From Anaerolineae bacterium (lineage in GTDB: Bacteria; Chloroflexota; Anaerolineae; Anaerolineales; UBA4823): DNA of 6,516 nt. A program made the position numbers and the translations under genes. This document shows positions 1-6,516 of the stretch, piece after piece. Location of the stretch: the NCBI GenBank assembly GCA_030622805.1, contig JAUXFR010000087.1:1-6516 (forward strand), given 5' to 3'. The first letter of the stretch is position 1. Each line of letters starts with the position of its first letter. The notes under the pieces were generated by a model that saw nothing but the letters and a program-made list of their open reading frames with translations, searched no databases and was not told where the DNA came from.

Positions 1-34
1 GGAAAATTAAACTACGCTACACAATTAAAAGACC

Positions 35-1321
35 ATGAACCAATCATCGTACAATCCATTTCTCACAGCCCAACAGCAATTTAACAAAGCTGCAGAGCAA
101 TTAGAACTTGATCAGGCAACCCGTGATTTTCTACGAGCCCCAATGCGAGAATACCACTTCAGCATACCAGTTCGTATGGATGATGGAGAAATTCGTGTAT
201 TTCGCGGCTTCCGGGTATTACATAATGATGCGCGGGGTCCAGGGAAAGGGGGTATTCGTTTCCACCCAATGGAAACGATCGACACAATTCGAGCGCTCGC
301 GATGTGGATGACATGGAAGTGCGCTGCTGTTGATATCCCGCTTGGTGGGAGTATGGGGGGCGTAATTGTTGACCCACATGATCTGAGTCCGCCGGAACAG
401 GAACGACTGTGCCGCGGTTGGGTTCGGCAGATAGCAAAAAATATTGGCCCGCTGGCAGACGCACCGGCTCCTGATATCATGACAAGCGGTCAACATATGT
501 TGTGGATGCTGGACGAGTACGAGACTATCCTTGGTGCGAAATATCCGGGTTTCATCACGGGAAAACCTGTAAATATGGGCGGCTCACTCGGCAGGATAGA
601 AGCCGCCGGTTATGGTATCGTGATCACGATCCGAGAAGCTTTGAAGGAATTGAAAATCCAACTCAATCAAACCCGGGCAAGCTTTCAAGGTTTCGGCAGC
701 GTAGCCAGACACGCAGTCCAGCTCTACCAGCAGATTGGTGGAGTCGTAACCTGCGTTTCTACCTGGAATCAGCGGGACGGACAATCATATGCATACCGAA
801 AACTGGACGGCATCAATTACAAAGATTTGGTCGCGGTCACAGATCATTTCGGAGAAATTGATAAAAACAAAGCCGCAGACTTGGGGTATGAATGCCTGCC
901 CGGTGAAGCCTGGATAGAACAAGATGTAGAAATCCTGGTACCGGCTGCAATTGAGAATCAAATCACATTAAATAACGTCAATAAGATCAGTCCCTCTGTA
1001 AAAATTATCGCCGAGGGTGCAAATGGACCGACCAGCCTCGAGGCGGATAAGGTGATATATGATCGTGATATTTTGATTATTCCGGACTTACTGGCTAATG
1101 CCGGTGGCGTAAGTGTCAGTTATTTTGAACAGGTGCAAAGCAATATGAATTATTACTGGCAGAAGGACGAAGTACTCGGCAAACTGGATCTTTATTTGAC
1201 CTCCGCGTATGTTAACGCCTCCGATTTCGCGATCAGTGAGAACATGAGCATGAGAGATGCCGTATACCTGATCGCGGTTGACCGGGTAGCCCAGGCCTGC
1301 CATGACCGCGGATGGGTGTAA
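35..1321 (+). CDS. gdhA: Glu/Leu/Phe/Val dehydrogenase family protein (GDH-like, catalytic Lys replaced by Met)
   Basis: At 428 residues this is full length for a bacterial GDH, the cytoplasmic enzyme family that interconverts glutamate and 2-oxoglutarate plus ammonia. The N-terminal dimerisation/substrate domain spans about residues 30-160, with GPGKGGIRFHP at 68-78, and the Rossmann domain about 178-425. Two substrate-site lysines (K71, K95) and the catalytic aspartate (D147 in PAPD) are present. The GGxKGG loop, however, reads GGSMGG, so M107 sits where Clostridium symbiosum GDH has catalytic K125. Other departures are A191 for the usual Thr of ATGxG, GFGSVA instead of GFGNVG (219-224), and T243 where an Asp often ends beta-2. 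The C-terminal EGANGPT and NAGGVSVSYFEQVQ motifs are normal. The start is chosen because the N terminus aligns in style with family members (NPF..AQ.Q...AA); no clear Shine-Dalgarno precedes it. Family membership is secure. Catalysis is doubtful, and a regulatory subunit of a hetero-oligomeric GDH, as in Thermus thermophilus, is a reasonable alternative. Confidence 0.95.
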   Translation: MNQSSYNPFLTAQQQFNKAAEQLELDQATRDFLRAPMREYHFSIPVRMDDGEIRVFRGFRVLHNDARGPGKGGIRFHPMETIDTIRALAMWMTWKCAAVDIPLGGSMGGVIVDPHDLSPPEQERLCRGWVRQIAKNIGPLADAPAPDIMTSGQHMLWMLDEYETILGAKYPGFITGKPVNMGGSLGRIEAAGYGIVITIREALKELKIQLNQTRASFQGFGSVARHAVQLYQQIGGVVTCVSTWNQRDGQSYAYRKLDGINYKDLVAVTDHFGEIDKNKAADLGYECLPGEAWIEQDVEILVPAAIENQITLNNVNKISPSVKIIAEGANGPTSLEADKVIYDRDILIIPDLLANAGGVSVSYFEQVQSNMNYYWQKDEVLGKLDLYLTSAYVNASDFAISENMSMRDAVYLIAVDRVAQACHDRGWV

Positions 1322-3060
1322 TCATGCCCAGCTCAGATATCCCACAACTGGACAAATTTGATAGAAAATTTTTCGGTGCAGATAAGCGTTTGACCTGTAT
1401 TGGAATGGGCGATTATGGCGGCAAAGCACACGGGTTGGCTAACATCCACGATGTACTTCTGTCGAAATTAGATATGGATGCATATCCTGGAATCCAGGTC
1501 GAGTTGCCAACCTTAACTGTTATTTGCACGGACGTATTCGACGCATTCATGCAGCGCAACCAGCTTTACGACGTTGCCTTTTCAGATATGCCTGATGACC
1601 GCATCGCACTGGCTTTTCAGAAAGCCGACCTTCCCTTTGATATCCTCGGCGACTTGCGAGCTCTTATTGCCCAGGTGCACACACCGCTGGCGATTCGCTC
1701 ATCAAGCCTGTTGGAAGACGCAGTCAATGAACCATTTGCCGGTGTTTATGCCACCAAGATGACACCTAACAATCAATTCGATCCCGATATTCGTTTCCGC
1801 AAACTGGTAGAAGCAATCAAGTTCGTCTACGCTTCTACTTATTTTAAATCGGCGAAGGATTACATGAAAGCCACGGGACACAAGCCGGAAGAGGAGAAAA
1901 TGGGGGTGATTATACAGGAAGTCGTTGGCAATCGTCACCAGTTCCGATTCTATCCAGAATTATCCGGCGTTGCCCGTTCGTATAACTACTATCCGATGGG
2001 AAAGGCAAAGCATGAAGACGGTGTGGTAAACCTTGCCCTGGGATTGGGTAAAACCATTGTCGACGGTGGAATTTCCTGGATTTATTCACCCACTTATCCA
2101 AAAGTTGATCCACCTTATCGATCGGTTGAAGAAATGCTCAAGTATACACAAACGGAGTTCTGGGCAGTAAATATGGGTGAACCTTTTGAATACAACCCGA
2201 TCGAGGAGACCGAATACCTGCTGCTGGAAGATATCAGATCCGCTGAGAATGACGAAACTCTACGCTATCTGGCATCGACCTATAACCCGCAATCGGGCAG
2301 GTTGACTATTGGGATCAGCAGCAGCGGTCCGCGGGTGGTCACCTTCGCCCCGCTGCTGGTCTGGAAAGAAATGCCTCTAAATCAATTAATTAAGGACATG
2401 CTCTCTATTTGTGAAGAAACATTCGAGGCTCCCGTTGAGATCGAATTCGCCATGACCTTCAACCCACACCGCTTCGGTTTCCTTCAGGTACGGCAGATGG
2501 TCGTCGCAAGAGACGTCGTCGATATAAATGAAGAAGAACTACACAATGATAAGGTGCTGCTGGCTTCTGATACCGTATGTGGTAACGGAGTCAACAATCA
2601 AATAGAGGATATCGTTTACGTAAAACCAGATACCTTTGAAACCCGCCACACGCGGGTGATTGCCAATGAATTAACGCAGATTAACTCCAATCTAATAGAG
2701 AAGGGTCATCCTTATTTGCTGATCGCACTCGGTCGTCTGGGGACTACTGATCCATGGTTAGGCATCCCCATCCGCTGGGGTCAGATATCCGGCGCAAAAG
2801 CTATCGTTGAAACCACCCAGGAAAATATTCAAGTTGAACTCAGCCAGGGATCACACTTTTTCCATAATTTAACCAGCCTGGGCATTATTATTTTTTCAGT
2901 TTCTTTCAACAGCCCCCACCAGATTGATTGGGAGTGGTTGAGCCAACAGGAAATCATACAAGATTTGCAGTATGTACGACATGTAAAAATGCGCACCCAC
3001 TTGTCGATCAAGGTTGACGGACGTACGGGGTGGGGCGTGATCCACAAATTCTGCGAATAA
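1312..3060 (+). CDS. PEP/pyruvate-binding (PPDK_N-like) domain protein lacking the phosphohistidine and PEP-barrel domains
   Basis: This 582-residue soluble protein has the ATP-grasp-like N-terminal domain of PEP synthase and pyruvate phosphate dikinase (about residues 28-400). Visible motifs are GGKAHGL with ATP-site-type K38, IRSSSLLED with R129, EPFAGVYATK (140-149), MGVIIQEVVGN (197-207), ALGLG (242-246), VEIEFA with E378, and LQVRQ (391-395), equivalent to the LQxRP end of the family domain. ATP binding is therefore plausible. Instead of the swivelling His domain and TIM barrel there is a C-terminal domain (about 410-580) with GRLGTTDPWLGIP (474-486) and SQGSHFFHNLTS (511-522), shared with the next gene. 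It cannot be a complete PEP synthase; what it phosphorylates is unknown. The first ATG (1312) overlaps the GDH stop; the ATG at 1324 lies two bases after that stop with GGGTG five bases upstream and may be the real start. Either way it is translationally coupled to the GDH-like gene. Generic annotation as pyruvate, phosphate dikinase would overstate it. Confidence 0.9.
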   Translation: MGVIMPSSDIPQLDKFDRKFFGADKRLTCIGMGDYGGKAHGLANIHDVLLSKLDMDAYPGIQVELPTLTVICTDVFDAFMQRNQLYDVAFSDMPDDRIALAFQKADLPFDILGDLRALIAQVHTPLAIRSSSLLEDAVNEPFAGVYATKMTPNNQFDPDIRFRKLVEAIKFVYASTYFKSAKDYMKATGHKPEEEKMGVIIQEVVGNRHQFRFYPELSGVARSYNYYPMGKAKHEDGVVNLALGLGKTIVDGGISWIYSPTYPKVDPPYRSVEEMLKYTQTEFWAVNMGEPFEYNPIEETEYLLLEDIRSAENDETLRYLASTYNPQSGRLTIGISSSGPRVVTFAPLLVWKEMPLNQLIKDMLSICEETFEAPVEIEFAMTFNPHRFGFLQVRQMVVARDVVDINEEELHNDKVLLASDTVCGNGVNNQIEDIVYVKPDTFETRHTRVIANELTQINSNLIEKGHPYLLIALGRLGTTDPWLGIPIRWGQISGAKAIVETTQENIQVELSQGSHFFHNLTSLGIIIFSVSFNSPHQIDWEWLSQQEIIQDLQYVRHVKMRTHLSIKVDGRTGWGVIHKFCE

Positions 3061-3109
3061 ATGAAGCCGGTCAGAACCACCAGACAGGATCTAATATCTA
3101 AAAAAAACT

Positions 3110-6100
3110 ATGACTGAAGATAAACCTATCGATCGATTGATCTACGAACTGAAAGAGCGCGCCAAAGAGCTAAACTGCCTGTACAGGGTGCAGGAGCTGC
3201 TCAGCGATCCACAGGCATCCATCGAGCAGACATGCAGCGGAATCGTGGAAGTTATTCCTTCTGGTTGGCAGTACCCTGATATCTGCCAGGCAATGATTAC
3301 GCTTGGGGATGCAGTTTACCAGTCTCCAAACCTCATAGAAACACAATGGCTGCAGAGCGCTGGAATTGAAGTTCAGGAAAGAATAATCGGGAATATACGC
3401 GTCTTCTATACCGAAGAACGCCCAATCGAAGACGAAGGTCCGTTTCTCAAAGAAGAACGCAAATTGATCAACACCATCGCTGAACAAATCGGCTTACACA
3501 TCCTGCACCACCAGTTGAGGGAAGTATTCCAGGATGATGCCAAACCTACCGCAGAGGTAAAAAGTGAATGGTGGGTAATCCTGGACCTGCTCGAACGAAC
3601 GGATCCAAATTTATTGATGCGCATCTGCCGGAAAATGATCAACTACCTTTATTGGAAGGGCGTACCTGAAGCAGAGCGTTTACTGGACCTCTTCAATCCT
3701 TCGCATTCTGAAGAACAAGGATTCTTCCATGAAGTGAACCAACCCTTTCAGGTACAGGCAAGCGACACACCTTTGAGCGTAAGTGAGGATATATTCCGGA
3801 CTGCCAGCAGCTATCTACCAGAAGAGGAAATCCTGGACAATATTCATAAATGGATTAAAGAAGATCGCTCTTGTTTCTTGGTCAACATCCTGGTCAATCC
3901 CAGTTCTTCGCTTGAAGAGATCAGCGCTGCTATCGAACGATATCACCATCTGGCTTCACAAGGGCTGGAGCTCTCGACATCTCGTGAAGAATGGTTCCGG
4001 GTGGCTCTTATCCGAAGAATACTAAGTGATCACGCGGACTATATAGAAATCGCAAAAAAATTCACCCGGGTGGACGAGTTCAGTCATTTTTTGCATAGAG
4101 TGATCTATCCAGTTGGGAGTCACGGGAAGTTGGGAGGTAAAAGTTCTGGCCTGTATCTGGCTGCGCAGATATTAAAGAGTTCATCCGCTGACGATAAGCT
4201 GCTCCAGGGGGTTAAAACCCCCAAGACCTGGTATCTGACTTCCGATGGAATTTTTTATTTTATGAGCTACAACAACCTGGAGGATATCGTCGAGCAGAAG
4301 TACAAAGACGTGGGTCAGGTACGTCAAGAATATCCCTACATAGTCAACCTCTTCAAGAATTCTCCCCTGCCGCCTGAGATCATCAAAGGGCTTTCTCTCG
4401 CTCTGGATGATTTTGGCGATGTTCCATTGATTGTGCGAAGTTCAAGTCTGCTGGAAGACAGAAGGGGTGCAGCTTTTGCAGGGAAGTACAAGAGCTTATT
4501 TGTCGCCAACCAGGGCAGCAAAGAAGAACGAATCGTATCACTCATGGATGCCATATCTGAAGTCTATGCCTCCATGTTCGGTCCGGATCCGCTCGAATAC
4601 CGCAATGAACACGGCTTACAGGATTACCACGAAGAAATGGGCATCATGATCCAGGAGGTCGTCGGGAATCGCGTGGGTCCTTATTTTTTCCCGGTCTTTG
4701 CGGGGGTAGCCTTCAGCAATAACGAATTCCGCTGGTCGAGCCGCATCAAACGTTCGGATGGTCTGATTCGTTTAGTACCCGGATTGGGAACGCGCGCTGT
4801 TGATCGTCTGAGTGATGATTACCCGATCTTAATCACTCCTGGTCAACCTGGTCTGCGAGTGAACGTCACGATAGATGAAATCGTCCGTTATTCTCCTAAA
4901 ATGATGGATGTTATCAACCTGGATACCGGATCATTCGAAACGATTGACATCCAGGAGCTGCTGAAAGAATATGGTCGCGATTTCCCAAATGTTCACCAGA
5001 TCGTCTCTATCTTAAAACAGGATCATATTTACCAGCCGCGTTCAAAAATGTTAAATTTTTCCCAGGATGGATTTGTGGTAAGTTTCGAAGGCTTAATCAC
5101 AAGAACCACATTTATAAAACAGATCCAATCGATTCTGAATTTACTTAAACAAACCTTCAATTATCCGGTGGACATAGAATTTGCACACGATGGAGAGAAT
5201 TTTTTCCTGCTGCAGTGCCGGGCTCAAAGCTACGATATCGAAGGTCAGCCTCCGGATATTCCCAAAGATGTACCTCATGAAAGGTTGCTCTTCTCTGCCA
5301 ACCGCTACATTTCCAATGGTTATGTTCCCGATATTTCACATATTGTCTATGTCGACCCGCAAGGATACAGCGAGCTGAGCAGCCCTCAAGAAATGAAAGC
5401 GATTGGTCGAGCTGTCGGACGCCTGAACCAGATCCTGCCAAAACAGAAGTTCATCTTGATGGGTCCAGGGCGCTGGGGCAGCCGGGGTGATATTAAACTT
5501 GGTGTAAGTGTGAGTTATTCGGATATCAACAATACCGCCATGCTGATAGAAATTGCCCGCCAACAGAAGGATTATATGCCTGACCCATCGTTCGGCACTC
5601 ATTTCTTTCAGGATCTGGTGGAAGCATCCATTCGCTACCTCCCGCTCTACCCGGACGATTCGGGGGTGTTGTTCAACGATGCCTTCTTTACTGAGTCCAG
5701 AAATATCCTGACCGACATACTACCCGACCAAGCGAACCTGGTAGACGTACTTAAGGTCATCGACGTGGTCGACGCGGCAGATGGTCTAATGCTTTATGTA
5801 CTTATGAACGCAGAAAGCAGTCATGCAGTAGCCCTGCTGAGCGATCCATTAGCGATGGTTGTCCAGACTCCCGCTGACAAAGCCGTGCACAGCGACATCA
5901 TCCCACCGGAAGAGCATTGGAGTTGGCGAGTTCGAAGCGCAGAATCAATTGCAGCAGCGCTTGACCCGCATCGATTTGGGGTGGCTGGTTTCTATATCTT
6001 CGGCAGTGCAAAGAACGCCACAGCCGGACCTAAAAGCGATATCGATATCCTGATCCATTTACGCGGAACCGATGAACAGCGCGCTCAACTGCTCACCTGG

Positions 6101-6280
6101 CTGGAGGGATGGAATGACAGCCTCACATATATTAACTATCAACGGACCGGTCATCTGGTTGATAGTTTGCTGGATGTCCATTTCGTGACGGACGAGGATA
6201 TTCAGAATCGCACCAGCTACGCTGCCAAAATCGGTGCGGTCAGCGACAGTGCCAGACCACTTACGATGGGTGTGAGTTGA
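3110..6280 (+). CDS. Multidomain GAF-like / PEP-pyruvate-binding / nucleotidyltransferase protein
   Basis: This 1056-residue protein has no signal peptide or membrane segment. Residues 10-140 form a GAF-like sensory domain (WQYPDI at 53-58; EDEGPFLKEERKLINTIAEQIG at 107-128), of a kind also seen ahead of histidine kinases. Residues 150-320 are a helical region I cannot assign. Residues 335-710 are the PEP synthase-type ATP-binding domain: GGKSSGL with K344, IVRSSSLLED with R443, AFAGKY, MGIMIQEVVGN (510-520), VPGLGTRAV (556-564), VDIEFA with E690, LLQCRAQ (700-706). Residues 720-860 repeat the C-terminal domain of the upstream paralogue (GPGRWGS 785-791; FGTHFF 828-833). About 935-1050 is a Pol-beta-type nucleotidyltransferase: FGS, ten residues, then DID (D977, D979), with a third acidic candidate D1022 in LLDVHFV. 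No phosphohistidine domain is seen. It lies 49 bases after the paralogue, probably in the same operon; no good Shine-Dalgarno precedes the ATG. Domain calls are firm; the reaction and substrate are unknown. Confidence 0.9.
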   Translation: MTEDKPIDRLIYELKERAKELNCLYRVQELLSDPQASIEQTCSGIVEVIPSGWQYPDICQAMITLGDAVYQSPNLIETQWLQSAGIEVQERIIGNIRVFYTEERPIEDEGPFLKEERKLINTIAEQIGLHILHHQLREVFQDDAKPTAEVKSEWWVILDLLERTDPNLLMRICRKMINYLYWKGVPEAERLLDLFNPSHSEEQGFFHEVNQPFQVQASDTPLSVSEDIFRTASSYLPEEEILDNIHKWIKEDRSCFLVNILVNPSSSLEEISAAIERYHHLASQGLELSTSREEWFRVALIRRILSDHADYIEIAKKFTRVDEFSHFLHRVIYPVGSHGKLGGKSSGLYLAAQILKSSSADDKLLQGVKTPKTWYLTSDGIFYFMSYNNLEDIVEQKYKDVGQVRQEYPYIVNLFKNSPLPPEIIKGLSLALDDFGDVPLIVRSSSLLEDRRGAAFAGKYKSLFVANQGSKEERIVSLMDAISEVYASMFGPDPLEYRNEHGLQDYHEEMGIMIQEVVGNRVGPYFFPVFAGVAFSNNEFRWSSRIKRSDGLIRLVPGLGTRAVDRLSDDYPILITPGQPGLRVNVTIDEIVRYSPKMMDVINLDTGSFETIDIQELLKEYGRDFPNVHQIVSILKQDHIYQPRSKMLNFSQDGFVVSFEGLITRTTFIKQIQSILNLLKQTFNYPVDIEFAHDGENFFLLQCRAQSYDIEGQPPDIPKDVPHERLLFSANRYISNGYVPDISHIVYVDPQGYSELSSPQEMKAIGRAVGRLNQILPKQKFILMGPGRWGSRGDIKLGVSVSYSDINNTAMLIEIARQQKDYMPDPSFGTHFFQDLVEASIRYLPLYPDDSGVLFNDAFFTESRNILTDILPDQANLVDVLKVIDVVDAADGLMLYVLMNAESSHAVALLSDPLAMVVQTPADKAVHSDIIPPEEHWSWRVRSAESIAAALDPHRFGVAGFYIFGSAKNATAGPKSDIDILIHLRGTDEQRAQLLTWLEGWNDSLTYINYQRTGHLVDSLLDVHFVTDEDIQNRTSYAAKIGAVSDSARPLTMGVS

Positions 6281-6351
6281 TAAAGTCTATCACGATAAGA
6301 ATGAGAATACTGAATATCACTTAATCCAATACTGTCGTTCTGTATTCCCTA

Positions 6352-6402
6352 ATCCGCAGACCGCCCTCTCTTAAATAATTTCCCGCGTCGCTCTCTGCGG
6401 AT
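6352..6402. repeat. Perfect 9-bp inverted repeat between convergent genes
   Basis: ATCCGCAGA (6352-6360) is matched by its exact reverse complement TCTGCGGAT (6394-6402), with 33 bases between the arms. The right arm and part of the loop lie in the end of the minus-strand reading frame. The loop is long and no T-run follows on either strand, so it is not a standard intrinsic terminator. It may be a weak bidirectional stop structure or chance. Confidence 0.35.
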
Positions 6403-6516
6403 GCTCCGGATCAAACCGCACCGACGCCAGCTCCGGTCCATCATGTGCTGCTGAAAACAGATGCGTATTCCCAATCCTATCCTTCCAGTATCCGGTAATT
6501 CGAGCCGATTCATGGA
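6371..6516 (-). CDS. 3' end of a minus-strand gene (C-terminal 47 residues, product not recognised)
   Basis: Reading the minus strand inward from the right edge gives 47 stop-free codons that end in TAA at 6373-6371. The peptide (HESARITGYW at its start, RFDPEHPQRATREII at its end) has the mixed composition of a real protein, whereas the neighbouring minus-strand frame is strongly arginine-rich like an out-of-frame shadow. The gene would be convergent with the three-gene cluster and its body lies outside the window. I do not recognise the family. The short length keeps this tentative; the plus-strand frame directly opposite is also open but reads less like protein. Confidence 0.5.
   Translation of the reverse strand, partial: HESARITGYWKDRIGNTHLFSAAHDGPELASVRFDPEHPQRATREII

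Noticed and set aside
1..34. Promoter or end of an upstream gene at the left edge.
   Set aside because: Only 34 bases are available, with no convincing -10/-35 pair; a short frame ending at position 10 is too small to support a gene call.
112..496. Minus-strand open frames within the GDH-like gene, and similar antisense frames in the other two genes.
   Set aside because: They lie wholly inside well-supported genes, have shadow-like composition and show no recognisable motif.
5810..5870. SSHAVALLSDPLAMVV (residues 903-918 of the large protein) recalls the phosphohistidine signature SHAAIVARE.GIPAVV of PEP-utilising enzymes.
   Set aside because: The preceding glycine-rich segment and the rest of the swivelling domain are absent, the spacing is off by one residue, and the stretch is too short to hold that domain. 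Probably chance.
1312..6280. Calling the second and third genes PEP synthase or pyruvate phosphate dikinase (ppsA/ppdK).
   Set aside because: Only the N-terminal ATP-binding domain is present; the phosphohistidine domain and PEP/pyruvate barrel needed for either reaction are missing from both.
6281..6300. TGATA-AAGTC-TATCA hairpin just after the third gene as a transcription terminator.
   Set aside because: The stem is only five mostly A/T pairs, and no T-run follows it.
6306..6346. AATACTG direct repeats (6306-6312, 6328-6334) and the weak AATAC/GTATT hairpin as an operator or terminator.
   Set aside because: The units are too short and the stem too weak to separate from chance in an A/T-rich spacer.

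Overview
The window carries a compact plus-strand cluster of three soluble, probably co-transcribed genes. At the right edge lies what looks like the 3' end of a convergent minus-strand gene. Base composition is balanced and codon use looks the same in all three genes, so nothing suggests recent transfer. I see no insertion sequences, CRISPR arrays, tRNAs or rRNAs. From the protein style (an ELFV-type GDH followed by PEP/pyruvate-binding-domain proteins without the rest of PEP synthase) I would guess a Chloroflexota (Anaerolineae-like) bacterium or an environmental relative. That is inference from memory, not a search.

Layout: (1) 35-1321, a full-length Glu/Leu/Phe/Val dehydrogenase family protein. 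Its fold-defining motifs are intact, but the catalytic lysine of the GGxKGG loop is methionine. (2) 1312-3060, which overlaps or abuts gene 1, encodes a PEP-synthase/PPDK-type ATP-binding domain. It lacks the swivelling phosphohistidine domain and the PEP-binding barrel, and carries a different C-terminal domain instead. (3) 3110-6280 is a 1056-residue paralogue of gene 2 with a GAF-like sensory domain added at the N terminus and a Pol-beta-type nucleotidyltransferase domain (GSx10DxD) added at the C terminus. (4) The 3' flank, 6281-6370, has no gene or convincing terminator. A minus-strand reading frame enters from the right edge and stops at 6371.

How they may work together (inference): a GDH-like subunit that probably cannot catalyse by itself is made with two ATP-grasp-like phosphotransferase paralogues. 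One of these has both a ligand-sensing module and a nucleotidyltransferase module. This fits a regulatory module at the carbon/nitrogen junction (2-oxoglutarate/glutamate and pyruvate/PEP), by analogy with the regulatory GdhA subunit of Thermus thermophilus and the Pol-beta-type enzymes GlnD and GlnE. The substrate of either phosphotransferase-like protein cannot be read from the sequence.
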